Below are positions 36,387 through 45,593 of a stretch of DNA of 64,000 bases, in pieces. The position numbers were made by a program, and so were the translations under genes. The notes beneath the pieces are model-generated. The model ran no database searches and was not told the DNA's origin. It worked only from the letters and a program-made list of their open reading frames with translations. The stretch is taken from the NCBI RefSeq assembly GCF_024347195.1, contig NZ_AP025281.1, forward strand, positions 4,774,001-4,838,000, read 5' to 3'. Origin of the DNA: Aliamphritea hakodatensis. GTDB taxonomy: Bacteria > Pseudomonadota > Gammaproteobacteria > Pseudomonadales > Balneatricaceae. Each line of letters starts with the position of its first letter. The first letter of the stretch is position 1.

Positions 36387-36804
36387 CGCTGCGACTACGG
36401 CAAGTAGCTAAACTCTGGTGATTACCTTATCAAAGGTCTGAATACCACCGACGGAAAAACATGAGCAACACTTCCCTGCGAATTGCTTTTTCCAGGCTTC
36501 GGAAAGACGCCCCCCCTGAAACGAAAAACCTGATCAGGCAAATGAACATGTTCCTCTGCTGCGGGGACAATAGCTTTTCCGGAATATGTCCGTTCCGGCG
36601 AAGATGTCCGGCTTTTTATCCTACTATCGACTAAATAATTGACCCGGCGCGTAAAGTCCCCATTTTCGTTGCAGGCTTTTACCGCTATAATCCACGCCGA
36701 CAAGATTTATACGCAACTGTTGCCAAACACTGGCCGGCTCCAAAACCGGTATCAAAGAACAGTTGTCAGACTTTAAAAATTAAGCGATGAATGAGGTCGT
36801 GACT
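36387..36804. other. Intergenic region upstream of cytochrome c5 gene
   Basis: About 420 bases. An open frame on the minus strand (36422-36703) shows no recognisable protein and no ribosome-binding site and is not called. TATAAT at 36686-36691 could be the -10 of the cytochrome gene, with only a weak -35 (TTTTCG) 17 bases upstream. Nothing else was seen. Confidence 0.4.
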
Positions 36805-37239
36805 GTGAGTAATATTGCTGCCAAAGCTGTTTCTGCCCTGTTTGCCCTGGTTGTGGGCTTCCTGGCAACCACTACACTAGCAAACACCGATGACAATGCA
36901 GCGATTGCTGATCGTCTGAAGCCTGTAGGCAATGTATGTATCGAAGGTGAAGAGTGTGCAACTGCAAGCCCTGTAGCATCTGCTTCCAGCGGTGGCGGTG
37001 CCCGTTCTGTTGAAGACATCTACAACACTAAATGTGCAGCATGCCACGGCACAGGTGTTTTAAGCGCGCCTAAGTTCGGTACGGCAGACTGGGCTGACCG
37101 TGCTGGCAAAGGCATGGAAACTCTGCTGGCAAACGCGATCAACGGCTTCAACGCAATGCCACCTAACGGTACCTGTTCAGACTGTTCAGAACAGGAAATG
37201 CAGGACACTATCCAGTACATGATCGACAGCGCTAACTAA
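36805..37239 (+). CDS. Cytochrome c5-type monohaem cytochrome
   Basis: About 144 residues, periplasmic electron carrier. A GTG at 36805 with GAGG upstream is the likely start; an ATG at 36787 is in frame but has no site. A signal/anchor helix (AVSALFALVVGFLATTTLA) is followed by a spacer and the haem motif CAACH (in YNTKCAACHGTG), with Met in GFNAMPPNG as sixth ligand. A CSDC pair near the end matches the disulfide of cytochromes c5. Similar in place to cycB near rep in Pseudomonas. Confidence 0.9.
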   Translation: MSNIAAKAVSALFALVVGFLATTTLANTDDNAAIADRLKPVGNVCIEGEECATASPVASASSGGGARSVEDIYNTKCAACHGTGVLSAPKFGTADWADRAGKGMETLLANAINGFNAMPPNGTCSDCSEQEMQDTIQYMIDSAN

Positions 37240-37266
37240 GCCGACTGATCAGCTAACTGATAAAAG

Positions 37267-37301
37267 AAAACCGCTGCCTGGTAACAGACAGCGGTTTTTT
37301 T
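37267..37301. terminator. Bidirectional terminator between cytochrome c5 and rep genes
   Basis: AAAACCGCTGCCTG-GTAA-CAGACAGCGGTTTTTTT: ten-base stem with one mismatch, A-run before and T-run after. It serves two convergent genes. Confidence 0.85.
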
Positions 37302-37320
37302 ATATACAGATCAGTCCGGT

Positions 37321-39336
37321 TTACAGATCATCCAGCAAATCACGCAACCCTGACAGGGTCGCGCGCCCACGGGCTTTATTGGTGGTTTCGCACACATCAC
37401 CCTTGCCTTCAAATACCAGGTCATCCTGTGGAATTTCTTCGATAAACCGGCTCGGGGCACAATCAACTTTTTCACCGTATTGCTTGCGCTGTCTTGCCAG
37501 CGTCAGAGTAAGCTCCTGCTTAGCCCGGGTAATTCCCACATAGGCCAGCCGCCGCTCCTCTTCGATATCACCGTTTTCAATACTGTTACGGTGCGGTAGC
37601 AATTCTTCTTCCATCCCGATCAGATATACGTACGGAAACTCCAGCCCTTTCGATGCATGCAAGGTCATCAACTGCACCTTATCGGAATCATCCTCTTCTT
37701 CCTGACGCTCCATAATATCCAGCAGAATCAGACGGGCAATCGTTTCCCGGATACCCGCGTCCGGATCATCTTCCTGTAAGCGCTCCAGCGTGCTGCGCAG
37801 TGAGTCCACCAGAAACCAGACATTCTGCATACGCTTTTCACCGACAATATCACTGGAGCTGTTCTGCATAATCCAGCCGGTGTAATCAATATCGTCGATC
37901 ATCTTAGTGATCCCTTCGATAGGATCCCCCCGCTCACATTGCTCCAGAATGCCCTGCAACCAGTTATTAAAACGGCGTAACCGTTCTACCGCCGCAGCCG
38001 GCAGCACCTGCTCCAGCCCAAGTTCATCACAGGCATTGAATAAACTGATGTGACGGGAATTGGCATATTCCCCCAGTTTTAACAGGGTCGTCGGACCGAT
38101 TTCCCGGCGGGGCAAATTAATGATTCGCAGAAAAGCGTTATCATCATCCGGATTCACCAACACCTTCATATAAGACATGATGTCTTTAATTTCGGCACGG
38201 CCAAAAAACGAGGTACCGCCGTTGAGCTTATAAGGTATCTGATAGCTTTGCAGTTTAAGCTCCAGCAAACGGGCCTGGTGGTTACCCCTGTACAGGATGG
38301 CAAAATCTTTAAAAGACCGGCGTACCCGTAAGTGCTGATCCAGAATCTCTGTGGCTACCCGTTCACATTCTGCATCTTCATCCGCATTAAACACCACTCT
38401 GATAGGCTCGCCATAGCCCATATCACTCCAGAGGGTTTTATCAAAAACGTGCGGGTTATTCGAGATGACGCAGTTAGCAGCTTTCAGAATACGGCCGGTT
38501 GAGCGGTAGTTTTGCTCCAGCTTAACCACCTTCAGGCTGGGAAAATCTGTTTGTAGCTGATTAAGGTTCTCCGGCCGTGCTCCTCGCCATGAATAGATAG
38601 ACTGATCGTCATCCCCCACCACGGTTAATGCCCCACGCATACCGACCAGCATCTTAACCAGCAGATACTGGCTGGTATTGGTATCCTGATACTCATCGAC
38701 CAACAGATAACGGATCTTGTTTTGCCAGCGCTCCAGCACTTGCGGATGATTCAGGAATAGCTGAGCAGGCAATAAAATCAGATCATCAAAATCCACTGCG
38801 TTGTAAGCCCTGAGACTCTGCGAATAGGCGTCATAGGCTCTGGCAGCCAGAATATCCGCAGGCCCCTGCGCCTGAACAAGCGCCTGCTCTGGGCTGACCA
38901 TCTCGTTTTTCCAGTTCGAAATAGTATTTTGCACCGCATCAACCTGGTCCACATCCTCATTGTTATGCAACATAAGGCTTTTCAGCAGTGACTTGGTATC
39001 CTGATCATCAAATAGCGAAAAGCCCTTTTTAAACCCAAGGGTCTTGTGCTCTTTACGGATGATGTTCAGTCCCAGGTTATGAAAGGTTGACACGGTTAAT
39101 CCACGGGTGGCAGATCCTTTTACCAGCGTACCAACCCGTTCTTTCATTTCCCGGGAAGCCTTATTGGTAAAGGTTACCGCAGCAATGTTATGTGCCTTAA
39201 TACCACAGGTTTCAATCAGATAAGCGATCTTCCGGGTAATTACACTGGTCTTGCCTGAACCGGCACCGGCCAGAACCAGCAGCGGTCCGCTGATATAATC
39301 AACCGCTTCTTGCTGGCGAGGATTAAGTTTTGCCAT
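37321..39336 (-). CDS. rep: ATP-dependent DNA helicase Rep
   Basis: Superfamily 1 3'-5' helicase that helps forks pass protein blocks. 671 residues (E. coli Rep 673). Motif Q NPRQQEAV at residues 5-12, Walker A GAGSGKTSVI at 22-31, DEYQDTNTSQY (motif II) near 212, QNYRSTGRILKAAN, and VQLMTLHASKGLEF-VYLIGMEEELLPH near the end. Chosen over UvrD because of length and the Rep-like N terminus. Convergent with the cytochrome c5 gene. Confidence 0.94.
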   Translation of the reverse strand: MAKLNPRQQEAVDYISGPLLVLAGAGSGKTSVITRKIAYLIETCGIKAHNIAAVTFTNKASREMKERVGTLVKGSATRGLTVSTFHNLGLNIIRKEHKTLGFKKGFSLFDDQDTKSLLKSLMLHNNEDVDQVDAVQNTISNWKNEMVSPEQALVQAQGPADILAARAYDAYSQSLRAYNAVDFDDLILLPAQLFLNHPQVLERWQNKIRYLLVDEYQDTNTSQYLLVKMLVGMRGALTVVGDDDQSIYSWRGARPENLNQLQTDFPSLKVVKLEQNYRSTGRILKAANCVISNNPHVFDKTLWSDMGYGEPIRVVFNADEDAECERVATEILDQHLRVRRSFKDFAILYRGNHQARLLELKLQSYQIPYKLNGGTSFFGRAEIKDIMSYMKVLVNPDDDNAFLRIINLPRREIGPTTLLKLGEYANSRHISLFNACDELGLEQVLPAAAVERLRRFNNWLQGILEQCERGDPIEGITKMIDDIDYTGWIMQNSSSDIVGEKRMQNVWFLVDSLRSTLERLQEDDPDAGIRETIARLILLDIMERQEEEDDSDKVQLMTLHASKGLEFPYVYLIGMEEELLPHRNSIENGDIEEERRLAYVGITRAKQELTLTLARQRKQYGEKVDCAPSRFIEEIPQDDLVFEGKGDVCETTNKARGRATLSGLRDLLDDL

Positions 39337-39680
39337 AAAAACCTGAAAAAATAGCTAAAGTTATTACCCAAACATGCCGATAGCTTACTATTGCTTTAAA
39401 AAAAACGCTCACAAAAAACGGTAAGATATTATTTTTAAAACACTTTTTGTGACAGAAAATATTTGATCACAGCTATCGCCATGTTACTCTTGAATGAGTA
39501 AGGCGTATGGATTTTTAGAAATAAGTGTCTTTGCAAACTTCTAGTCAACCTGCTCAGGTACTGAGCCGAGGCTGTTAAACCCCAGGTTGCAATTATGTCA
39601 TGGAATGGCATCGCATAGAATTGCAAAACGATGGTAAACAGTTACAGGACGTTTTCAACAGCTTTGTTTTGAGATGTCTT
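39337..39680. other. AT-rich intergenic region
   Basis: About 340 bases between divergent rep and the EAL gene, with A/T runs near 39400-39450. It must hold both promoters, but no confident site is seen. The first 27 codons of the longest EAL reading (from 39600) would fall inside it. Confidence 0.4.
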
Positions 39681-41420
39681 ATGACTTCTGTTCAACCCAC
39701 ATGCATACAATCCGGCGTTGATTGTCTACTGATCGGCACCGATGACGACACCCGGCGACTGGCAGAGCTGCTCGCTGAAGAACCCCTGTTTGCATGTCGC
39801 CAGTCATCTCCTGATAATCTGAACACACCACTGACGCCCCGGCCGGATGTCATTTTTCTGCAAACCCGTCTGCCCGGCCATTACCCGATTTTGCTGCTAC
39901 AGCAGTTCTGCCAGCAATATCCCGATATCCCTGTGATTGCCTTTGAACACGCATTCAGCCGGTTTCGTAACCAGAGCTTTCTTGCTGCAGGTGCAACAGA
40001 ATACCTGGTAGCTTCAGACCTTACCGCCGACCGGCTGAAACGGATTATCCGCTACTCGGTTAAATCCGCTCCTCAACAACAGGCTTACCCGTCTGAAACA
40101 CAGCATTCAGCACCGCAAAATGACCTCTTAACCGGACTGCAGAACCGTCACCACTTTTATACCCGGTTATGCGAAGCCCTGAGCAATACCGAACAAAACA
40201 TCGCACTGATCAATATCGATCTTGACGGTTTCAGCCGCTTTAATCACCTTAACGGCAGCCAGGCTGGCGACCGTATCGTCCAGATTCTGGCACAACGAGT
40301 TTCGAACCTGTTTGACTGTGATATAGCCCGCATGGGAGCCGACGAATTCAGCCTGTTTTATTTTCCTGAAGAAAATCGGGATACCGAAACCGGCCTGAAG
40401 CCGGTTTGTGAGGCCTTACTCGCCTCCCTGAGTGAACCTTATCAGCTGAATAATCAGGAGTTTACGCTTCCCTGCAGCGTCGGCATCAGTATTTCAAGGC
40501 AACATCAGGACGCCGACAGCGTCATATTCCAGGCACATCAGGCAAGATTGCAGGCTAAACAGCGCAGCGAATGCAGCTACAGCTTTTTTGCCAGCAGCCT
40601 GCCGGATACGGAAGGGGAATATAATGATCTTGAACCGGATCTGATACTCGCCCTCCAGAAAGAGCAGTTCGAGCTGTTTTATCAGCCCCGGGTCGATATT
40701 CGTACCGGCACGATTATTGGTGCAGAAGCCCTTATCCGGTGGCGGCACCCGGAGCGCGGACTCATCGCCCCCGGCGAATTTATCGAGCTGGCGGAACGTA
40801 CGGGCCTCATCGTGCCGATTGGCTACTGGGTTATTTATCGCGCCGGCATGGATATGCAGGCAATTAAACGGGCCCGGCTGGATATTGGCAGAATCGGCGT
40901 CAACCTTTCATTCCGCCAATTTGAAGACCGTTACCTGAGCCGTACTATTCAGAGGTTGATTGAAAAATACCGGATCGATACATCTGTTCTGGAATTCGAA
41001 CTGACAGAGTCAGCCCTATTCAGCAATGAAGCTCATGTCCGCCAGGGAATTGAAGAACTCAATCAACTGGGAATCACTTTCTCACTGGATGATTTTGGCA
41101 CCGGCTATTCATCATTCACCCTGCTGCAAAAACTGCCAATAAACAGTCTGAAAATCGACCGTTCATTTACCGGCGGCGTTATTGAACAACAGGACGACCG
41201 GGAGATTGTAAAAGCAATTATCAATCTGGCACGCAGCCTGAACATTGAAGTGATTGCCGAAGGCGTTGAAACCCGTCTCCAGCATGACTTCCTGATAGAA
41301 CACGACTGTTATCAGGCTCAGGGCTTTCTTTACAGCCGCCCGATGCCATTCCAGGACTTTTTTAATATGCTGCAAAACAGCCAGCTTTCAGCAACCAGCC
41401 AAAAGCAAACCGGTTGCTAG
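39681..41420 (+). CDS. Receiver-like/degenerate GGDEF/EAL cyclic-di-GMP phosphodiesterase
   Basis: About 579 residues; an ATG at 39600 in frame would add 27 unmatched residues. Order: a CheY-like N-terminal region (about 1-130, DCLLIGTDDDTRRL), a GGDEF domain with the altered motif MGADEF and no RxxD inhibitory site, and an EAL domain with all key residues visible: EALIRW, NLSFRQFE, ELTES, LDDFGTGYSSF, LKIDRSF and AEGVET. It is therefore probably an active phosphodiesterase with an inactive or regulatory GGDEF. Its stop overlaps that of the convergent comM gene by four bases. Confidence 0.9.
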   Translation: MTSVQPTCIQSGVDCLLIGTDDDTRRLAELLAEEPLFACRQSSPDNLNTPLTPRPDVIFLQTRLPGHYPILLLQQFCQQYPDIPVIAFEHAFSRFRNQSFLAAGATEYLVASDLTADRLKRIIRYSVKSAPQQQAYPSETQHSAPQNDLLTGLQNRHHFYTRLCEALSNTEQNIALINIDLDGFSRFNHLNGSQAGDRIVQILAQRVSNLFDCDIARMGADEFSLFYFPEENRDTETGLKPVCEALLASLSEPYQLNNQEFTLPCSVGISISRQHQDADSVIFQAHQARLQAKQRSECSYSFFASSLPDTEGEYNDLEPDLILALQKEQFELFYQPRVDIRTGTIIGAEALIRWRHPERGLIAPGEFIELAERTGLIVPIGYWVIYRAGMDMQAIKRARLDIGRIGVNLSFRQFEDRYLSRTIQRLIEKYRIDTSVLEFELTESALFSNEAHVRQGIEELNQLGITFSLDDFGTGYSSFTLLQKLPINSLKIDRSFTGGVIEQQDDREIVKAIINLARSLNIEVIAEGVETRLQHDFLIEHDCYQAQGFLYSRPMPFQDFFNMLQNSQLSATSQKQTGC

Positions 41421-42922
41421 CCTACTTCCTTGTCGCTAAACCTGAACCCTAACGCTTCCAGCAAAGCAGCCTCTCCAATCACATCTGCCTGATGTAAATC
41501 CGCAATCGTTCTGGCAACCTTCAGAATCCTGTGCGCTGCCCGGGCCGATAATTTCAGCCGTTTTACCGCACTAATCAATATCGCCTGCTCAGATGTATCC
41601 AGCGCACAGTGCACTTCAAGACCGGTTGCAGACAGTTCAGCATTCCTGCATCCCTGCCGTTTCAGCTGGCGCTGGTACGCCCGCATCACCCGCGCCTGAA
41701 TAGCAGCACTGGTTTCACCGTGCTGTTTAGCTAAAAGCTGCTCAGCAGGCAACCCTGCTACCCAGGCAAATAAATCAATGCGGTCCATTAACGGACCGGA
41801 TATTTTATGCTGATATCGTCTGACCTGATCCGGCGTACAGCGACACCGGCCATCCGGATCACCCATGAAACCACAGGGGCAGGGATTCATCGCCGCCACC
41901 AACTGAAAACGGGCAGGAAAACTCAATTGCTGAGCAACCCTGGACACCTCTACTCTGCCGGACTCAAGCGGCTCACGTAAAACCTCCAGAACCGAACGGG
42001 GGAACTCCGGCAGCTCATCCAGAAACAGCACCCCCTGATGCGCCAGAGAAATCTCTCCCGGCCGGGGCCGACTGCCACCTCCGACCAGAGCCACCGACGA
42101 AGCTGTATGATGCGGTGCACGAAATGGCCTGATACCGGCCAGCAACTTACTGGGGTCAAGACCCGCGACAGAATATATCGCTGCAGTTTCTAAAAGATTG
42201 TGCCGGGATAACTCAGGCAAAATGCCGGGCAAGCGGGATGCAAGCATGCTCTTACCGCTCCCGGGAGGCCCCGCAAACAGAATATTATGCCCACCCGCTG
42301 CCGCCACTTCTAAAGCACGCCGGGCCTGATGCTGGCCTTTTATATCTGCCATATCGGCAGCCTCAGCAGGCTGCACACTGATAATTTCTGCACTGGCAGG
42401 TAAACATTTCTGTTCATCAGCCAACATGTTACAAACGCTGAGCAGATCAGTAGCGCTATACACGTCAAGCGCTTCCACCAGAGAAGCTTCAGCAATATTT
42501 TCCTGTGCCACCCAACAGCCATTGCCCATTCGCTGACAGGCCATTGCAGCAGGCAGCACACCCCGAACCGGGCGCAGCTCCCCTCCCAGCCCCAGCTCTG
42601 CCATAAATTCAAAAGCCAGATGTTGTTTTACTTTCAGCTGATCACTGGCCAGCAAAATACCTAATGCAATGGCAAGGTCATAACGCCCGCCTTCTTTAGG
42701 TATGTCTGCTGGTGCGAGATTGACGGTAATACGCCGGGCAGGGAAATCAAAACCGGAATTAAGTAATGCGCTGCGTACCCTTTCCCGGCTTTCTCTCACT
42801 GCCGCCTCAGGCAAACCCACAATTGCAAAACAGGGCAATCCGCCGGAAAGGTGTATTTCCACACTGACCGGCGGTGCACTGACACCGAGCTGTGCCCGGG
42901 TATTAAGTACTGCGAGCGCCAT
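41417..42922 (-). CDS. comM: YifB/ComM-family AAA+ Mg-chelatase-like ATPase
   Basis: 501 residues. ComM is a hexameric branch-migration helicase used in natural transformation in Vibrio; the family is widespread in non-competent bacteria. Visible: N-terminal Lon-like domain (VEIHLSGGLPCFAIVGLPEAA), Walker A GPPGSGKSMLASRLPG near residue 215, sensor MNPCPCGFMG, and a C-terminal MCM-like helical domain (LSARAAHRILKVARTIADL). It lies beside ubiK as in Pseudomonas. Competence itself cannot be judged from this window. Confidence 0.93.
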   Translation of the reverse strand: MALAVLNTRAQLGVSAPPVSVEIHLSGGLPCFAIVGLPEAAVRESRERVRSALLNSGFDFPARRITVNLAPADIPKEGGRYDLAIALGILLASDQLKVKQHLAFEFMAELGLGGELRPVRGVLPAAMACQRMGNGCWVAQENIAEASLVEALDVYSATDLLSVCNMLADEQKCLPASAEIISVQPAEAADMADIKGQHQARRALEVAAAGGHNILFAGPPGSGKSMLASRLPGILPELSRHNLLETAAIYSVAGLDPSKLLAGIRPFRAPHHTASSVALVGGGSRPRPGEISLAHQGVLFLDELPEFPRSVLEVLREPLESGRVEVSRVAQQLSFPARFQLVAAMNPCPCGFMGDPDGRCRCTPDQVRRYQHKISGPLMDRIDLFAWVAGLPAEQLLAKQHGETSAAIQARVMRAYQRQLKRQGCRNAELSATGLEVHCALDTSEQAILISAVKRLKLSARAAHRILKVARTIADLHQADVIGEAALLEALGFRFSDKEVG

Positions 42923-42976
42923 ATAACCTTCCCTGGTAAACGCTTAAAGAAATGAACTGTCGCTGCAACGCCGGTA

Positions 42977-43234
42977 TTACTGGCTACCAGAGTCTCCAAC
43001 CCGGGTTTCAAGAGCTGCCAACTGTTGCTCCAGCGCTTCCAGCTTTTCACGGGTTCGGGCCAACACAGCAGACTGCGCGTCAAACTCTTCCCGGTTGACC
43101 AGATCCATCTTACTGAAAGCGCCCTGTAACACCCCCTGAATCTGATTCTGCAGATTCGCACTGCCACCCGGCGCTTTATTCATTAACTGGCCAAGCTGTT
43201 CACTTAACCCCTGTAAGAATGCCTGATTAATCAT
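42977..43234 (-). CDS. ubiK: Ubiquinone biosynthesis accessory factor UbiK (YqiC family)
   Basis: 85 residues from the ATG at 43232-43234, with AGAGGA upstream; the frame is open further but the family begins MINQAFLQGLSEQL. An amphipathic N-terminal helix is followed by a C-terminal coiled coil (VLARTREKLEALEQQLAALETRV split over heptads). In E. coli UbiK with UbiJ scaffolds the aerobic ubiquinone complex. Located 54 bases upstream of comM on the same strand. Confidence 0.88.
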   Translation of the reverse strand: MINQAFLQGLSEQLGQLMNKAPGGSANLQNQIQGVLQGAFSKMDLVNREEFDAQSAVLARTREKLEALEQQLAALETRVGDSGSQ

Positions 43235-43331
43235 AAATCCTCTGATACCCCGGTATTCGGGTTCTTTCATATTAATGTTGCAAATATATCAAGCCCCCCT
43301 TTTTTTAACACCTTTATCCGTTGCAAATTAA

Positions 43332-43348
43332 TGCACCAAAAAAGTGCA
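43332..43348. promoter_or_regulatory. Candidate NtrC-binding site upstream of amt
   Basis: TGCACCAAAAAAGTGCA matches the NtrC consensus (TGCAC-N7-GTGCA) in both arms exactly. It lies about 119 bases upstream of the sigma-54-type promoter, a normal enhancer distance. Confidence 0.65.
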
Positions 43349-43466
43349 GCACAGCATTCATCACGCGCCAAAAAAGCCCCACTCATAAAAACAATAGCAG
43401 ACATAAGTAACCATAAAACAGAAAAACAAGATGTAACCATTTGTTATTTAACATAAAAAATATTGC

Positions 43467-43482
43467 TGGCATATTTACTGCC
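43467..43482 (+). promoter_or_regulatory. Candidate sigma-54 promoter of amt-glnK
   Basis: TGGCATATTTACTGCC has the invariant GG-N10-GC spacing of sigma-54 promoters (consensus TGGCAC-N5-TTGC). It lies 54 bases before the amt start, behind an NtrC-like site, matching the nitrogen control expected for this gene. Confidence 0.6.
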
Positions 43483-43535
43483 ATATAACACATAACAATG
43501 ATCATTAAAGAATCAGCTATTAACTGGAGGATATG

Positions 43536-44795
43536 ATGGAAAATCAGATATTTGCCTTACAGTACGCTATGGATACCTTTTACTTTCTGGTATGCGGCGC
43601 ACTGGTTATGTGGATGGCCGCAGGCTTCGCAATGTTAGAAGCCGGGCTGGTCAGATCCAAAAACACCACCGAAATACTGACCAAAAACGTCGCGCTTTAC
43701 GCAATTTCATGCTTCATGTATTTGCTGTGCGGCTATCAGATAATGTATGGCGGCGGAATCTTTCTCGACGGAATAGGCGATCTGGATCTCAGTCAGGTTC
43801 AGTCGGATTCAGCCAGTAACGGATTTGACGGCGATGCAGTGTATTCCCCGGCATCTGATTTTTTCTTTCAGGTGGTTTTTGTCGCCACGGCAATGTCCAT
43901 TGTATCCGGTGCGGTTGCAGAACGTATGAAACTGTGGGCATTCCTGAGTTTTGCTGTGGTTATGACCGGCGTAATTTACCCGATGGAAGGCGCCTGGACC
44001 TGGAACGGCGATGATGTATTCGGCCTTTACAATCTGGGGGATCTTGGATTCTCAGACTTCGCCGGCTCAGGCATTGTACATATGGCCGGTGCCAGTGCAG
44101 CGTTGGCAGCCGTGCTTTTACTCGGCCCCCGCCACGGCAAATACAAAGGCAATACTGTCAAAGCCATTCCCGGTGCTAACCTGCCTCTGGCAACCCTGGG
44201 TACTTTCATCCTGTGGATGGGCTGGTTTGGCTTTAACGGTGGCTCAGTGTTAAAGCTGGGTGATGTTAGCAGCGCCCACAGCGTTGCCATGGTATTCCTT
44301 AACACCAATGCCGCAGCAGCAACCGGGGCGATTTGCGCACTCTTAACCGCACGGGCACTGTTTGGTAAAGCAGACTTAACCATGTTACTGAACGGCGCAC
44401 TGGCCGGCCTGGTAACCATTACCGCAGAACCCTCCACCCCAACGCCGTTGCAGGCCAGCCTGTTCGGTGCCGTAGGCGGTATTCTGGTGGTCTTCGCTAT
44501 CTTATCTCTGGATAAACTGCGCATTGATGATCCGGTAGGTGCCATTTCGGTACACGGTGTGTGCGGCCTGCTGGGTCTGCTTCTGGTACCGGTAACCAAT
44601 GATGGTGCCACCTTTAGCGGCCAGATTATCGGCGCAGCAACCATCTTTATCTGGGTATTCACCAGCAGTCTGATCGTTTGGGCCATTCTGAAAAAGATCA
44701 TGGGAATCCGGGTCAGCGCAGAAGAAGAATATCAGGGTGTCGACCTGGCCGAATGCGGTATGGAAGCCTATCCGGAATTTGGTAACAAAAGCTAA
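43536..44795 (+). CDS. amt: Ammonium transporter
   Basis: About 419 residues, eleven predicted helices, a trimeric ammonium channel of the Amt/Mep/Rh family. The start at 43536 is the second of two adjacent ATGs and has GGAGG five bases away. Conserved features include MWMAAGFAMLEAGLVRSKN near residue 25, GSGIVHMAGASAALAA (pore His) near 180, and SVHGVCGLLG (second pore His) near 335. It is followed by glnK, whose product would block it when nitrogen is ample. Confidence 0.95.
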   Translation: MENQIFALQYAMDTFYFLVCGALVMWMAAGFAMLEAGLVRSKNTTEILTKNVALYAISCFMYLLCGYQIMYGGGIFLDGIGDLDLSQVQSDSASNGFDGDAVYSPASDFFFQVVFVATAMSIVSGAVAERMKLWAFLSFAVVMTGVIYPMEGAWTWNGDDVFGLYNLGDLGFSDFAGSGIVHMAGASAALAAVLLLGPRHGKYKGNTVKAIPGANLPLATLGTFILWMGWFGFNGGSVLKLGDVSSAHSVAMVFLNTNAAAATGAICALLTARALFGKADLTMLLNGALAGLVTITAEPSTPTPLQASLFGAVGGILVVFAILSLDKLRIDDPVGAISVHGVCGLLGLLLVPVTNDGATFSGQIIGAATIFIWVFTSSLIVWAILKKIMGIRVSAEEEYQGVDLAECGMEAYPEFGNKS

Positions 44796-44978
44796 TTAAT
44801 CAGGTTTTCAACCATGCAGCAGCGACACTTACTGACCCGTTCCTCCACAGCTGCTGCACCGTTGATTTATTAAACAGCCAAAGCTGGGTATAATTGCCTC
44901 CCAGATTTTAGGCTTAAACTCCAACTGTCTGAGGCACTTATAAAGTGCACCAAAGCAGACCCAAGCGAGGATACAATG

Positions 44979-45317
44979 ATGAAACTGGTAAGCGCGGTGA
45001 TCAAACCGTTCAAACTGGATGACGTACGTGAAGCCCTGTCGGAAATCGGCATTCAGGGCATCACCGTGACTGAAGTAAAAGGCTTCGGTCGCCAAAAAGG
45101 TCATACCGAACTCTACCGCGGCGCCGAATACGTGGTGGATTTTCTGCCTAAGGTGAAAATTGAAGCTGCCATCGATGAAAACATGCTTGATCAGGTGATC
45201 GAAGCTATCAGCAAAACGGCCAATACCGGTAAAATCGGCGACGGTAAAATCTTCGTAACACCTCTGGAGCAGGCTATCCGTATCCGTACAGGTGAAACTG
45301 ACGTAGACGCGCTCTGA
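44979..45317 (+). CDS. glnK: Nitrogen regulatory protein P-II
   Basis: 112-residue signal protein sensing 2-oxoglutarate/ATP and controlled by uridylylation. T-loop Tyr51 lies in ELYRGAEYVVDF; the B-loop is TGKIGDGKIFV. The second of two adjacent ATGs (44979) has AGGA at seven bases. Being paired with amt favours GlnK over GlnB. It lies 183 bases after amt, which is wide enough for its own promoter. In most relatives glnK precedes amt. Confidence 0.95.
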   Translation: MKLVSAVIKPFKLDDVREALSEIGIQGITVTEVKGFGRQKGHTELYRGAEYVVDFLPKVKIEAAIDENMLDQVIEAISKTANTGKIGDGKIFVTPLEQAIRIRTGETDVDAL

Positions 45318-45331
45318 TACTGACGCCATAC

Positions 45332-45370
45332 AAACTCAATCTCTGCGGCCTGAGCCCTGAGATTGAGTTT
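45332..45370. terminator. Long hairpin after glnK
   Basis: Perfect 12-bp stem AAACTCAATCTC / GAGATTGAGTTT with a 15-base loop, 15 bases past the glnK stop. The following T-run is short (TTT). Likely transcript end of amt-glnK. Confidence 0.6.
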
Positions 45371-45593
45371 CACTTGTACCCTATTCCCGCCTCCCTTTCA
45401 TAATTCCAATCTTTATCACCCACCGACAACCGGGCTTATAACGTCTCCCTGATATCCCCCCCTCTGCTTCCTTTCAGACCAGCAAAGCAACGACGATTCA
45501 GATTTAAACCTTCAGCAGTGCCTATCACTGAACACTAACCTTCCAGTCAGTAATCATCCGACATGAGTAGCACCACAAATACTGCCGTAGCTC

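Noticed and set aside
36422..36703. 93-codon minus-strand open frame upstream of the cytochrome c5 gene
   Set aside because: No ribosome-binding site, no recognisable domain, and overlaps the probable promoter region of the cytochrome gene.
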